A DNA stretch of 64,000 nt from Ziziphus jujuba (GCF_031755915.1 NC_083387.1:24306501-24370500), one strand, 5' to 3'; positions 1 through 14,003 are shown, counted from the stretch's first letter. The notes: generated by a model from the letters alone, not told the origin. Numbers and translations are program-made.

Positions 1-69
1 ATAAGTCAAAATTGTACATATATAGAATAATGGTGATTTCAATTTTTTCTAATTAATGCTAATTAATGC

Positions 70-620
70 AGATGGCAAATATGAAAAATGGAAGTCTGGT
101 TTTGTTTCCTGATCAGTTTCAGATGTAATTGGTTCTTCATCTAATTCTGCATTTTCTATAATCAGATAGACCAAATAAAGTTTAATACTTTGCACCAAAG
201 ATTAGGTCATACTGATTTTTCTTGTTTTTCTGTTGAAAAAAAAAAAGGTGCCAAAATTATGCAACCAATTTTTGAATATCAACAAAGGAAGCCTACTATT
301 TTATTTCTTGTGAAGCATGCAAACCTGGAAAACAACACATGAAAACATTTCCCCTTATTATATGCATTATTTTGTTGATGATTTCACACGATTTTTCCAT
401 TTGAAAGACAAATAATAAGCTTTTACCACATTTGTTATCTTTCATAATAGAATGGCATAGAGGAGTACGGGACTAAAATTTAAAATGTCTACAAATAGAT
501 TAGGGAGGTGAATTCAGAACCTTTGTTCCTTTTCCAAAACAACGCAGAATTATAGCAAAAAAGAAGCATAGGTATGTTGTTAAAGTTGGATTCAGTTTAT
601 TGGCTCAAGCGGACATATAA
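70..620 (+). pseudogene. Ty1/copia integrase relic, unit A
   Basis: Broken reading frames on the + strand resemble the GAG-pre-integrase and integrase region of Ty1/copia polyproteins. The order is a leucine-His-Gln-Arg-Leu-Gly-His-like stretch near 190-215, a region like the usual 'DDFTRF' core near 375-400, and a segment reading roughly KKHRYVVKVGFSLLAQAD near 563-615, which matches the conserved AERKHRHIVE... end of the integrase core. Frameshifts and stops are frequent, so it cannot code. The same relic lies at 48500-48990, so it predates the segmental duplication. Assignment rests on motif recognition only. Confidence 0.6.
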
Positions 621-629
621 GTCACTTAA

Positions 630-632
630 TTA
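630..632. repeat. CACTA target-site duplication, left (TTA)
   Basis: The 3-bp TTA directly precedes the CACTA terminus and is repeated at 14004-14006. Unit B shows the uninterrupted site near 48994-49005 (cacttaattaattactg), which confirms both the insertion point and the 3-bp duplication typical of CACTA elements. Confidence 0.85.
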
Positions 633-639
633 CACTACG

Positions 640-1330
640 CGAAACTCGCTGATTAGCGACAAAATTAAATGTGCTAAATGAAATAAACAAATATGCATTT
701 TACCACGTCGCCTAACGTCCTATCGCTAAAAGCATTATATCAACGGGGACGTATAAATAAAAGTCACCTAATGTGGACGAAACAGCGACGTCGTATAAAA
801 ACAGATCGCTAATTGTTATCATTTTTAGTGACTTATTATACTTCGTCGCTTTTTTATGTAAACTATGCATCCCCAATATGGAAGAAACAGCGACCCTATA
901 TTTATGAGTCGCTAATTGTTTGACTTTTAGCGACTTATTATACTTCGTCACTGTTTTATGTAAATTTATGCATCGCTAAGTTGTAGAATTTTTAGCGACT
1001 TCTGTAGTTATACGTCGCCGTTTACTTAAAACTACGTGTCGCTAATTTCATATATGTTTAACCTTTAGTGACTCTTTTTTTTTTGCATCGCTACATATTT
1101 AAATGAAGTGTCACTAAAAACAGGCATGCAAGTCTAGAGCATCGCTAAAGGTCGAAAATGGCAACCATGTTGTTATTATGCATCGCTAAAGGTCCAAGTT
1201 GTTATTATGCGTTGCTAAAGGTCGAAAATGGCGACAATGTTGTTATTATGCATTGCTAAATGTCTAAAATGGTGACCATGTTGTTATTATGCGTCGCTAC
1301 AGATCCTTTTAGCATCAATTCTGTTCTTAT
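640..1330. repeat. Left subterminal repeat cluster of the CACTA element
   Basis: Repeated gcgac / tcgctaa motifs occur on both strands, often spaced so that one copy faces another. Direct copies of a 55-60-bp unit containing 'gttgttattatgcatcgctaaaggtc' variants run from 1140 to about 1310. In CACTA elements such arrays bind the TNPA-like accessory protein. That role is inferred here from position and density. No gene lies in this stretch. Confidence 0.7.
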
Positions 1331-1845
1331 ACGTTGCCGTTTCCTTTTTCTAATTTGCTTTTTGTAATTTTGTTACAATTTATTCAAAAATAATAAATAC
1401 AAAAAAAATTAAAATTAGCTTCATTCAAAATAATTAGAATACAAAAATTGAAAGTAAACATTTGCATAACAAACTAATTATCAAATAAATTAAATAGTAT
1501 CTCATGAAATATTTTTACAATTCTGTATACTATTGTATATGCAAAAGCAAAAGCAATATTAACTAAATCTCCATGAATTGGACATTCATTGAGATGGAAG
1601 TTGTCATCCCCTTGTTGACGATATTACACATCCTCATACTGCATATGAAAAAATTAATAAATTTATAAACACTTATGCAAAATAAATATATATTAAGCAT
1701 GAAAAAGTAATAAATTAGTTGATGAAAATTTAAAGAATATTATCGTTGTTCTTATGAAAGCGAATAACAAAATTAATTAAATGGATAATAATAAATGTCA
1801 TAAATATTACTTAAAACATATAAATAAATCTACGTATCAATTTAT

Positions 1846-4800
1846 TTAGAAGGTATTTGTTATCCATATCCCCTCACAATCGTTACGAATATAGCCACTC
1901 TCACATTCATCCTTATTATCATTTTCATCAATACTTGGCAACTGTATGACAAATGGATTGTGAGCCATCATAGTATCGCCAAGAACATCTTCTTCAACCA
2001 ATTCTTCTTCAACAAAAGTACGATGTTGTGGTGGAGTTAAAATAACTGACCATCTCGAATCAAGTTGATCTTCAACATAAAATACTTGTTGAACCTGTGA
2101 AGACATAATGAATGGGTCGGATTTATATCCAATTTTATTTAAGTTAACACATGTAAATCCCATTTCATCAACTTTCACACCACTGCTGTCAACCTAATCA
2201 CACTTGAACATAAGAACTCGAAACACAGTATAACTGACATCCCAAATTTCTCTTATAATCGCGTAGTATGCCATCTCAGCTAAAATTGGGTTATTATCCT
2301 TAGCACTAGCAAAATGCTCACTTTTGGCAATTACTTTGACACCACTATTTTGGGTGACCCGCTTATTATCCCTATCTAAAGTGTTGAATTGAACTCCTCT
2401 AATCTCATATCCTTCATGTTTCGTTACTATCCATTATGAACCATGGGCTATCCATCTTAATGTTTCAGAGACTGTGTGATTTGGTTGACTTCGCTCCTGT
2501 TCAATCTAGTTAATTGACAAAAATATGAAAAATATTTATTCACTAAAGCTAAAGCTAAAACAATGATATGATATTGAATATTTAACTTCTCCATACCTTA
2601 TCACAAACCAGTAAATAAATGTACGTTTGTGTTCATCTTGAAACCATTTTGCTTTCTCGATTTTTTTTGCTTGACTTCAAGACTTCAAAATGAATACTAG
2701 AACAAAGAAAAGTTTTTGTAATTAATAAATATATTCAAAATATCAACTTATTTATGCGTATTAATATATTCAAAACATCAACTAATTTGTACATTAACAT
2801 GTATATACGCACCTGACATAGGGTGCCACTTCTGGTGCATTCGAAAGTATGCATCTATGGACTTGCTTCCAAAGTTGTTGATCAATTAATTGATTTTTTC
2901 CACCTTTAATGGGGGCACCAACATCATCTTCATCATTTAAGTTTTGATATCTACCAATGGGGTTTCCAACTGCCTCTAACCCTTTTTGAAATTCACTACA
3001 AAACTCAATCACTTCTTCACAAATATAACTCTCGACAATAAAACCTTCTGGCTGATTTTTATTTCGAACATAACCTTTCAATACTTTCATATACCTCTCA
3101 AACGGGTACATCCATCTGAAATGTACTGGTCCACATAATCTGACCTCTCGAACCAAATGTACAGTGAGGTGAACCATTATATCAAAAAAAGATGGTGGAA
3201 AGAATTTCTCTAGAAGGCACAAAGTTGTAACAAGATCGTTTTGAATTTTGTCCAATTCAGCAACAATGATAGACTTCTTGCAAATTGCATTGAAAAAAAA
3301 ACAAAGTCTTGCAATTGCATGTCTCACATTTTTAGGCAGGATTGCACGAATTGCAAGAGGCAAGAGTTGTTGCATCAATGTATGACAATCATGAGATTTC
3401 AATCCTACTAACTTTTAGTCCTCCATTGAAACAAGATTTCTAAAGTTTGAAGAATAACCATCTTGAACCCTTAAGTCCGCTAAACACTTACAAAACAATT
3501 TCTTCTCTTGCTTTGATAATGTATAGCAAGCTAGTGGTAGGAAAGTTCGATTTCCTTGCTGTTTATGGGCTAAGTCTTTCTGTAAACCCATTTCTTGTAA
3601 ATCTAACTGAGCATTAACTCCATCCTTCGTCTTACCAGGAAGATTGGGCAATGTACTATATATGCTTTCACAAATATTTTTCTTAACATGCATGACATCT
3701 AAATTATGTCCACACATGGAGAAATTGCCAATATTCCAATTCGAAAAAAATGGACTTCTTCTTCCAACATTCTTCAGCATCAACAGTCTTTTTCCTTTTG
3801 TTTGAGTTGTCAAAACTTATTGCATTCAGCTTAGCTAAGATTTCTTCTCCAGTCAACGGTATTGGAGGCACTCCAAACTCTTGAAATCCAATAAAAGCCT
3901 TCTTTTGCTTTCTGTAGCAATGATTTGGAGGAAGAAATCTTCTATACCCGGTAAAACTCATTTTTTTCCCATGCTTTAGTCTTCTAGCAAAGGTATTTTC
4001 ATTGCAAATTGGACAAGCATAATATCCTTTCACTGCATGACCAGATAAATTACCATAAGCTAAGAAATCATTTACATCCCATAACAACACTGCCTTCAAA
4101 GTGAATTTCTCTTGACGATAAGCATCGAAGACACTAACACCTTCATTCCACAACTTCTACAGGTCTTCAACTAATGGCCCCATGTATACATCAGTATGAT
4201 TTCCGGGTTGTTTAGGTCCAGAAATGAGAAGACTCAACATCATAAATTTTCGCTTCATACACAACCAAGGAGAAAGATTATACACAACTGTCATCACAGG
4301 CCAACAACTATACCTACTACTCAACATACTATGTGTATTAACTCCATCAGACGCGATCCCAAGTCTCAAATTCCTATCTTCTGATGCAAATTTTGGCTAT
4401 AAACAATCAACCAACTTCCAAGATGGAGAATCTGTAGGGTGTTGCCTTTCCCCTATCTTAACCTTTCTCCCATTGGCATGCCATGTCAAATTCTTAGCCG
4501 TTTCAACACTACGAAACATTCTTTCAAAATGCAAAATAATAGGAAAGTACCATAAAACTTTATTTGGAATATTGCTAACAACTCCATTCTTACCAATTTT
4601 CCATCTAGAAGATCCACATTTACGACATTTATTAAGGTCCACATATTCCTTCCTAGACAAAATACAACTTTTAGGACATGATGAATCTTGGTGTACTCTA
4701 TTCCCAAAGCACTCAAAGTCTTCTTAACATTGTACATGGATGTTGGCAACACATTGTCTATTGGCAACTTATCAGATAACAATTGCAACAGTACATCGAA

Positions 4801-5301
4801 GCTCTTATCAGAATATCTATATCTTGCCTTTAAGTTATATAATTTAACCAAGGCCGATAACTTGGTAAATTTGGTGCAACCTCGATACAAAGGTTTCTCC
4901 GCATCCTCCAATAACTTAGCAAATTCATTAAGATCATTATCGAAATGATCAAAGATAGCACGGATCATTTCTAAGTTATTGAAAGTCATGTCTTCCTCAC
5001 TACCACTATCATTTCCATTAAATTCTACATTAATATTATCAAAATGAGAAGATGGTCCAATGCCATCATTACATGACTCACCATGCCAAATCCATCTCCG
5101 ATAATTGACATCAAACCCATTCCAAAATATATGACCTTTAATATCCCTAATAGAATGGATTTCCATATTCCCACATTTCATGCAAGGACACCGTATGGCA
5201 TTACAGTCATTGGCATTCTCCATGCTAAATTTCAAAAATTCCTTCACACCCTTAACAAAATCATTTGATGTTCTATCTTTTGTTATCCACAATCTATCCA
5301 T
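1846..5301 (-). pseudogene. TNP2-type CACTA transposase, broken
   Basis: Read from 5301 downward. The N-terminus (MDRLWITKDRTS..., cysteines near CPCMKCGN) matches the transposase-associated domain. Then come the KALG-Y-KI-like region, the tnp2 core (LGIASDGVN, WLCMKRKFMMLSLLISGPKQPGN, FDAYRQEKFTLKA, AYGNLSGHAVKGYYACPIC), the DVMHVKKN and PGKTKDG block, a DUF4218-like part (LVGLKSHDCHTLMQQLLP, PPSFFDIMVHL, WMYPFERYMKVLKGY) and a C-terminal DUF4216-like part (QVFYVEDQLDSRWSVIL). Defects: a frameshift near 4670-4690, stops near 4395, 4154 and 3414, and another frameshift near 3730. It would move the element in trans only if intact copies exist elsewhere. Family assignment is firm; exon boundaries in the 2180-2790 part are not resolved. 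Confidence 0.9.
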
Positions 5302-5819
5302 TTTCCTATTAATCTTTAAGCAAAACAATGTCAAGCAATATAAAAAAAAAAAATCTACAAAAGCAAGATTACGAAAACCCAACCAAACCTAACCTGCGGG
5401 TGAAATGGAAAAAGAAAAAACAAAAAAAACAACCCACCACATGCCACCGTTAACCATAAAGAAAAAAAATGAAACTCACCTAGGCGATGGAGACGAAGGA
5501 AGAAGAAACCCAGCTAACCACGAGGGCGAAACAGAGAACCCCAGCTTCCCAACAAAGCGTAGGAAATTGAAAATTAAACTCGAAAGATCCAACTCTTCAA
5601 TTTCCCGTAGATTGCTTCCAACTCTAACATCTATTAGATAGTGTACTTCATGTAGTTGTAGAAAAGAAAAGGGATTCAAAGGTGCGCGTAAAAATTTTAA
5701 AGGGCACAAAAAAATTTCGGGTAATCAGCGACGCAATATACTTGTGCAGAGTCGCCTGTTAATTTATATTTTATATTTCGAATTATTTAAGTTTTAAAAG
5801 TACAGTTTATTTTCCGTTT

Positions 5820-7950
5820 AAATTTGCAAGTCTCTGTGTTGTTTGATAAAAATTATTGAACTAGAGACGCAAGTGAACCCAATCACGTCGCCTGTCAACA
5901 TAATGGTTTTGTTTTCCCCTTTTAAATGATCTTGTTTTTTAAGTACAGTTTGTTTTGTGTTTAAATATGCAAGTAAATTAAATTTCATTTTTAAAAAATA
6001 ATAATAATAATAAGAACTAGCGATGTCGTTACTACAACACGCGTCGCCAATCCCCTTTCCAAAAGAAATATGGCGGTGCAGTTCCTTCATACTGCATCGC
6101 CCGTTCATGTTCTGATATTTTTTCCTATTTAATTTCTGTTTTTTATTGTTCATCTACAAATATACCCATGTAGCAATCCAATGAACATATATTCCATTAA
6201 TCTAAAAGTAGAAAACAGTTTTGTCCGTGCTCCTAACATAGAATTATACCACACAACAAGGACTTATTGACCAATTCTACACATAAGTTTGATAAAAGGT
6301 TATATTTTCACTTCTTAGTGCTTCAATGATTAGTTTGTTTGCTTTTAAAAGTTGAAATCCTAATAACATTTTTATTTGTTTTTCATATTCACATTTTATT
6401 TTCTATTTAAACTTGCAAGTCTTTATATTGTTTGATAAAAATTATGGAACGGGTGACGCACGTGAACAAAACTCACGTTGCCTGTTCACATAATGATTGT
6501 TTTTTCCCCCCTCTTTGATGATCTTTTTTGTCAAGTAGAGTTTGTTTTGTGTTTAAATCCGCAAGTCACTTAAATTGCATTATTTTTTTAAAAAAATAAC
6601 AAGAATTAGCGACGTAGTTACTACATTATACGTCGCTGGATCCCTTTCAAAAATCAATATGGCGACCCAGTTTCTTCATACTGCGTCGCCAGTTCATTTT
6701 CTTATTTTTTTTTTCCTTTTTAGTTTCTGTTTTTTATTGTTCATTTAAAAATATAACCATGTAGCAATCCAATGAACATATATTCCATTGATCTAAAAGT
6801 AGAAAACAGTTTTGTCCGTGCTCTTCACATAGAACTATACCACACAACAAGGACTTATTGACCAATTCTACACATAAGTTTGATAAAAGGCTGTATTTTC
6901 ACTTGTTAGTCCTTCACTAATTAGCTTGTTTGTTTTTAAAAGTTTAAATCCTAATAAAATTTTTATTTGTTTTTCATATTCACATTTTATTTTTTGTTTA
7001 GCCTTGCAAGTCTTATATAGGTTGATAAAAATTATTGAACTGGCGATGCAAGTGAACAGATATCACGTTGCTTGTTCGCACAATGGTTGTTTTTTTTCCC
7101 CTCTTTAATGATCTTGTTTTTCAAGTATAGTTAGTTTTGTGTTTAAATCTGCAAGTCACTTAAATTGCATTTTTTTTTTAAATAATAAGAACTAGCAACG
7201 TAGTCACTATATTATGCGTCACCGGATCCCTTTCCAAAATCAATATGGTGACCCAGTTTCTTTATACTGCGTCGCCAGTTCATGTTCTGATTTTTTTCCT
7301 ACTTAATTTCTATTTTTTATTGTTCATCTACAAATATACCCATGTAGCAATCCAATGAACATATATTCCATTGATCTAAAAGTAGAAAACAGTTTTGTTT
7401 GTACTCTTCACATAGATTGTTCCACACAACAAGGACTTATTGACCAATTCTACACATAAGTTTGATAAAAGGCTGTATTTTCACTTGTTAGTGCTTCAAT
7501 GATTAGTTTGTTTGCTTTTAAAAGTTTCAATCCTAATAAAATTTTTATTTGTTTTTCATATTCATATTTTATTTTCTATTTAAATTTGCAAGTCTTTATA
7601 TAATTTGATAAAAATTATTGAACTGGCGACGCAAATGATCAAATATCACGTTGCCGGTTCGCATAATGGTTGTTTTCTTCCCCCTCTTTAATGATCTTGT
7701 TTTTCAAGTATTGTTTATTTTGTGTTTAAATCTGCAAGTCACTTTAATTGCATTTTTTTTTAAATAATATGCACTAGCGACGTAGTTACCACATTATGCG
7801 TCGCCGGTTCCCTTTCAAAAATCAATACAGCGACACAGTTTCTTCATACTGCGTCGCCAATTCATGTTTTAATTTTTGTTTTTTTATTGTTCATCTACAA
7901 ATATACCTATGTAGCAATCCAATGAACATATATTCCATTGATCTAAATAT
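5820..7950. repeat. Tandem array, ~585-bp unit, about 3.7 copies
   Basis: The landmark 'gcaagtct...gataaaaattat...gaac' recurs near 5827, 6414, 7006 and 7588, giving spacings of about 582-591 bp. A second landmark, 'caatccaatgaacatatattccatt', recurs in phase near 6173, 6764, 7348 and 7915. Each unit contains two facing gcgac/gtcgc motif pairs separated by 15-25 bp. It lies between the two divergent element genes and codes for nothing. Confidence 0.88.
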
Positions 7951-8125
7951 GCAAAAGTCTATCGATTGAGATGACTTATGGATATGGGTGCGTATGGGGA
8001 AGGATGGAAAATACGCAAATGAAGACACTGAAAATATGGTGGAATGATTATTTGTTGCATATATTATGATTTTGTTAAATCTTATATCGATCGAGACATT
8101 TAATCATTTCATAAATATAATGTAG

Positions 8126-10402
8126 AATGTCCTAAAAAACAAAGCAACAGAAGAAGAAATTGACCATTCACCTCCGATTGATATCCTCACACAAGTGTTG
8201 AGGAATGTTGAATACAGAGGTAGGCTTAGGGGTCAAGACAAAGGATACACGGTGGCAAACTTCTTCCATACCCCTAAGCAACATCCACAGAAAAAGACTA
8301 AGGCCCCAGATAATGAAAAATATAAGAATATGGAGAAGCTGATTGTTGGTCTTGTGAGCATCCTTGAAACTGAAAGCAACAAAGAGAAGGTATGCAATCT
8401 CCTATCGTCATGTGGTTTTACCCTCCCGTCGCTTTCTACTATATCCGATGATGCTGCTTAGGAGACACCATCTACAGCTACGGTAGATCCTCCTCTTGTG
8501 ACATCTACAGAGGTATTTTGACCAAAAAAAAAATCGTATTTTGCGCATTAATATGTATGTTATGCGGTTGCATATATGTTTAAGTGAATGTCATGTTGTC
8601 CAAGTGGGTAGCTCCCATGGTTGAGTACCTTATCTATGTCCATGAGATCATGGGATCGAGTCTTTCGAGTGACGGAATATTGTCATGTGAATATATATTA
8701 ATTTGTTTTCGAGGGACGGAATATTGTCACGTGAATATATATTAATTTGTTTTTAACTTTGTAGGGCGTAAAATGCAATCTTGCACAAGGCAACGTCAGC
8801 CATATTATAGCACGTGACACTTTGGTACCTTCTATGCCAACCAATATGTGCCATGGTACGAAGCTAGGTGCACAAAATTATAAGGTCACTGTCGACAAGG
8901 TGATTGATGCACTTTCACCTTTGCCTGTTCCGTCATTTGACCTTACATGTGTCGGTGATGCTGAAGGTGCCTTTGTTGCACGGCCGAGACATCTTGTTAT
9001 TTTTCCATCCGATGAGGTATTGTTTGATTGAGCTATATATAATAATTAATTTTGTATATGTTTTTAACTAATTTCATTTTTGTTATACTTCAAATTTTGT
9101 TTGTTGATATTTGTATGTTTTAACTAATTTCGTTTTTGTTGTACTTCAAATTTTGTTTGTTGATATTTGTAGGGGAGTCCGAAGAGTTCACATGTTGAGG
9201 CTGATAAAGATGATGATGTTGATCCCATTATCATTACCCCACCGATCCCCGAGTTGCTGTGTCGGATCAAAAATGTCAAGAGCGATAATTTATATACATT
9301 TCAAATGAAAAAAGAGATTTTTAGGGGAGAACAAATGTTATGCATAGCTAGAAGTGACATATCTGATTTTTGCAACATGCAAGAATTGTCTGCGGAGTGC
9401 ATCTTGTTCTATATAAGGTAGCCTAAATTTGGATATGTTTATAATTATATTTCATTCAATTATTTATAAATTTGGTTTTAAAAACTATATTTACTTATAA
9501 TCGGATTACACAGGTTTTTACGTGATGGATTGACGGGCACACCATCTGAACAAAAATTTTGCTTTGTTCATCCGGCTATTATTGTGCTGGTTGGTCATAC
9601 AAACCCTCATGAACAGATGATACATATACTGAGTAAATGGCAAGATGCATCGCCAGATCAGCTATGGTTTTTTCCTTACTATGCAAGGTATATTGTGTTA
9701 TTTTTAATTGAATTATGTTGTTACAATATTACTTTAATAAAACCTCATATTAACTAATCTATTGATTGGTGTTTTTAGCAATCATTGGATGCTTTGTGTT
9801 GTTGATGTATACAAAGCAGTAGCATGGTTTTTTGATTCCTTGAAATCTCATAAGAATAGAATTGATGGGGATCTAAAAGCTTTGCTCGATGAGTAAGTTA
9901 AAAACTCTTAATTTTATTTAATTAATTGTTCTTATATTTCTCTTTAGTTCATTCGTTGCATGGAACGAGGGGAAGACACCCGAATAGAAACTTCGGTGGC
10001 AAAATGCTAAGGTAATAATTATATATAAAGTGAGCATTATTAGTTGTTAATAAAGTTACATATTTGTTGTCTTACACATGTATTCTTATCTAATATTACA
10101 TATTGTTTGTCAATTCAGACTCCTATGCAGCCTGGAAGCACTGAATGCAGTTATTATATTATGATAATAATGAGAGATATTGTCAGACAAATCCTCATCG
10201 ACAAAATATAAGAACAATGGTAAATTATTTAATGATTTCATATTTCTATTAATAATAATTAATATTTATGATTGTTTGTATATGTATGATTATATAACTT
10301 TATAATGTTCAGTATGAAGGTGTTACTTGGCTACAAGCTGATCAGGTCAACCAGTTTAGAGAAGAATGGGCAACATTGATGATCTCAAGCATCTCATCAT
10401 AA
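8126..10402 (+). pseudogene. CACTA-borne Ulp1-like cysteine protease gene, broken
   Basis: Eight GT-AG exons can be followed: 8126-8512, 8765-9016, 9173-9418, 9514-9687, 9779-9892, 9948-10011, 10119-~10219 and 10313-10402. Exon 2 (KCNLAQGNVSHIIARDT... to VARPRHLVIFPSDE) resembles the DUF8039-type domain of plant transposon proteins. Exons 4-7 form a C48 (Ulp1) peptidase fold: His in SNHWMLCVV, Asp in WFFDSLKS, Gln in TPMQPGSTEC and the nucleophile Cys in STECSYY. Stops at 8459, ~9986 and ~10209 interrupt it. Intact relatives would cleave SUMO-like isopeptide bonds, but the role of such proteases in transposons is not established. More 5' exons may lie before 8126. Confidence 0.8.
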
Positions 10403-10499
10403 TGAATATCTATGCATGGTTGTGTAATAGCTTTTGTTTGTACATATAAAATGGTTGACCAATATGTAAATATTGCACATGAGTTAATATTTAATTAAT

Positions 10500-13400
10500 T
10501 CAATGGTGAATTTGTTTTGCAAATATTCAGTGCTTATTCAAAGATGAGAAAAAAATTATTAAAAAATGTTAATGGCGATGCATTGGGAAGGATTATGCGT
10601 CGCCTGTTACATTTCCCCCAAAAAAAAAATTAAAGTGATACCAAATTTTCAAACATAATAATGTGTGCTGGAAAAACAAAAAAATTAAACAACCACCTAA
10701 GAAATATTGCTTTACATATTTAAGAAATAATTTCAATGCGGCTTAGATGGTAAGGTAAAACAAATCCCCCCCCCCCCTCCCCCAAGCGACGAATAGTAAA
10801 GATGTATGCATCGCCTATTAGACCTAAACATTATTCCTCCACATTTTTAGAAACAATTTCAATGCTTATTCGATGATAAGGTAAAAACTTATTAAAAGAC
10901 AAAAAAAAAAAATGGAACAAATGACGAACAAGTAAGGATTCTACGTCGCCGATTCCATTCAAAAAAAAATTTTTTTTTTTTGGAAAACGAAAAAAAAAAA
11001 TTAAACAACCATAATTAGTGCTTATTTAAAGATGAGAAGAAAATTATAAGAATACAAAAAAAAAAAAAAAAAATCAACAGTGACGCACAGGGATGGATTC
11101 TGCGTCACCGGTTCCATTCCCCAAAAAAAAAAAAATTAAAGTGATACCAAAGTTTCAAACATAATAACCTGTATTGGAAAAACAAAAAAATTAAACAACC
11201 ACCTAAGAAATATTGCTTCACATATTTAAGAAATAATTTCAATGGGTATTAGATGGTAAGGTAAAACAAATTCCCCCAAAAAAAAAAAAAAATACCAGTG
11301 ACGCGTAATAAAGACTTATGCATCGCCTGTCCCACCTAAACATTATTCCTCCACATTTTTAAGAAACAATTTCAATGCTTATTTGATGATGAGGTAAAAA
11401 GTTATTAAAAGACAACAAAAAAAAAAGAAAGAAAAATTGGAACAGAGGACGAATAAGTGAGGATTCTGCGTCGCCGGTTCCATCCAAAAAAAAATTCTTT
11501 TTTAAACCAAAAAAAAAAATTAAACAACCATAATCAGTGCTTATTTAAAGATGAGAAGAAAATTATAAGAATACAAAAATATATATATATATATATATAT
11601 ATATCAACGGCAACGCATAATGAAGGATTCTATGTCACCGGTTCCATTCCCCAAAAAAAAATTTAAAACGATGCCAAATTTTCAAACATAATAACCTGTA
11701 CTGGAAAAACAAAAAAAATTAAACAACCACCTAAGAAATATTGCTTCACATATTTAAGAAATAATTTCAATGGGTATTAGATGGTAAGGTAAAAAAAATT
11801 CCCCCAAAAAAAAAAAAAAAAGTCACCAACAACGCATAGTAAAGACTTATGCATCGCCTGTTCCCACTAAACATTATTCCTTCACATTTTGAAGAAACAA
11901 TTTCAATGCTTATTTGATGATGAGTTAAAAAGTTATTAAGAGACAAAAAACAAAAAAATTGGAACCGATGACGAATAAGGAAGGATTCTGCATCGCCGGT
12001 CCATTCAAAAAAAAAAAAAAAATTAGACAACCATAATAACCTATACTGGAGAATGAAAAACGTTAAACAACCACCTAAGCAATATTGCTTTATATATTTG
12101 AGAAATAATTTCAATGCTTATTTGAAGATGAGATAAAAAATTATTCAAAAACAAAAAATAAAAAATTTGAACCAGCGATGTGTAGGGTTGGATGATGCGT
12201 CACTGGAACCAAAAAAAAATTAAACGAACACCTAAAAAATATTACTTCACATATTTAAGAAATAATTTCAATGCTTATTTGACGATCAGATAAAAAATTA
12301 TTAAATAAAAAAAATTATAACTGGCGACACAAAAGCAAATGTTATACGTCGCCGGTTTGTTTCAAAAAATATATTAAAGTGATAGCTAAGTTTAAAACAT
12401 AATAACATGTATTGGAAAAACAAAAACAGTAAACAACCACCTAAAAAATATTGCTTCATATATTTAAGAAATAATTTCAATGCTTATTTGAAGATGAGAT
12501 AAAAAATTATTCAAAAACAAAAAAAAAAAAAAAATTGGAACCAGTGACCCGTAGGGTAGGCTAATGCGTCGTCGGAATGAAAAAAAAAATTTAAATAAAC
12601 ACCTAAGAAATATTACTTCACATATTTAAGAAATAATTTCAATGCTTATTTGATGGTGAGGTAAAAAATTATAAAAAATCAAAAGAAAAAATTATTTATC
12701 ACCGGCAACGCATAACGAATGTTTATGAGTCTCCTGTTTGTTTTAAAAAATAAATTAAATTGATAGCAAAGTTTAAGATATAATAACCTATACTGGAAAA
12801 ACAAAAAAAATTAAACAAACACCTAAGAAATATTACTTCACATATTTACGAAATAATTTCAATGTATATTTGACGGTTAGATAAAAAATTATTAAATCAA
12901 AACAAAAAAATTTGAACCGGCAACACAAAAGCTAAACATACACGTCTCCTGTTTGTTTCAAAAAATATATTAACTTGGTAGCAAATTTTAAAACATACTA
13001 ACCTGTGTTGAAAATACAAAAAGGTTAAACAATCACTTAAGCAGTATTGCTTCAGATATTTAAGAAATAATTTCAATGCTTATTTGATGGTCAGATAAAA
13101 AATTATTGAGAAAACAAAAAAAAAAAAAAAAACTTTGGAACTGGCGACGCAAAAGGAAGTCTTATGGGTCGCCTGGTCCATGCCAAAAAAAAAATTTAAA
13201 GGGATAGCAAGTTTTAAACATAATAACCACCTAAGAAATATACTGCACATATTTAGGAAATAATTATAGTGCTTATTTGAAGATGAGAAAAAAATTGTTC
13301 AAAAACAAAAATTTATTTTTTGAACCGGCAACTCAAAACTAAGGTTTTTGCGTTGCTGGTCCATTTGAAAACCTCAAATGGGTAGCAAATTTTTGAAACA

Positions 13401-13700
13401 TAATAACCTGTATTGAAAAAACAAAAAAATAAACAATCACCTAAGCAATATTGCTTCACATGTTTAAGATATAATTTCAGTGCTTATTTGAAAATGAAAA
13501 AAAAAATTATTAAGAAAATAAAAAAATTAATTTCATATATCAAGCCATGCATGAGTAAATATTTGCGTTGCTGGTTCTCGTAATCATAAAACAAAAATAC
13601 TAGTTGAATTACTTGCAAATTTCAAAAGAAAATAATCTGTACTTGAAAAATAAAAATATTAATCACCACACCAGTAAGTTTCCTTTATATTTTAAAAAAT
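10500..13700. repeat. Complex tandem array in the right half of the CACTA element
   Basis: The phrase 'atttaagaaataatttcaatg' recurs near 10711, 11221, 11749, 12250, 12457, 12620, 13057 and at further degenerate sites. The left part has a ~510-530-bp higher-order unit and the right part a ~165-220-bp unit. Each unit carries A-rich runs and facing gcgac...gtcgc pairs. The array ends next to the right terminus. No coding potential is seen. Confidence 0.85.
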
Positions 13701-14003
13701 ATTTTCATTATTTATTTGTAAATAAAAAAATATAAAAACTAATTAAAGAACAATAGAAAAAGAGTTGATATTCTTATATGCAACGACGCCGAGAACCAAA
13801 GTCGTTTATTTTTGTTTTTAGCAACCTTCGGTTTATGCTTTTCGTATCGTCGCTAAGTTTATGTTGCTAGACATCAATTTTCTATCTATTTAGGGACAAC
13901 GTATAAAGTGCATTGTTTGTTATTTTATTTAGCGATGTGTTATTTTTTATTTTTGTATTACGTCGTATGTTTGGTGTCGCTAAATCGCTTTTTTCGTATA
14001 ATG

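Larger units (their letters stand above)
633..14003. mobile_element. CACTA (En/Spm-type) DNA transposon, 13.4 kb, with Ulp1-like gene
   Basis: The left end reads CACTACGCGAAACTC. The right end, read inward, is CATTATACGAAAAAAGCG, a degenerate inverted copy. TTA flanks both ends and unit B provides the empty site. Both subterminal regions are dense in a short motif (tcgctaa / ttagcgac), as expected for transposase-binding subterminal repeats. Inside are a TNP2-type transposase remnant on the - strand (1846-5301), a Ulp1-like gene on the + strand (8126-10402), a ~585-bp tandem array (5.8-7.95 kb) and an array of ~200-500-bp units (10.5-13.7 kb). Both genes carry stops and the right terminus has drifted, so the copy is probably no longer autonomous. 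Confidence 0.9.

Noticed and set aside
4196..5641. Several + strand open frames in 4.2-5.6 kb
   Set aside because: Antisense shadows of the TNP2-type transposase remnant, whose domain order is clear on the - strand.
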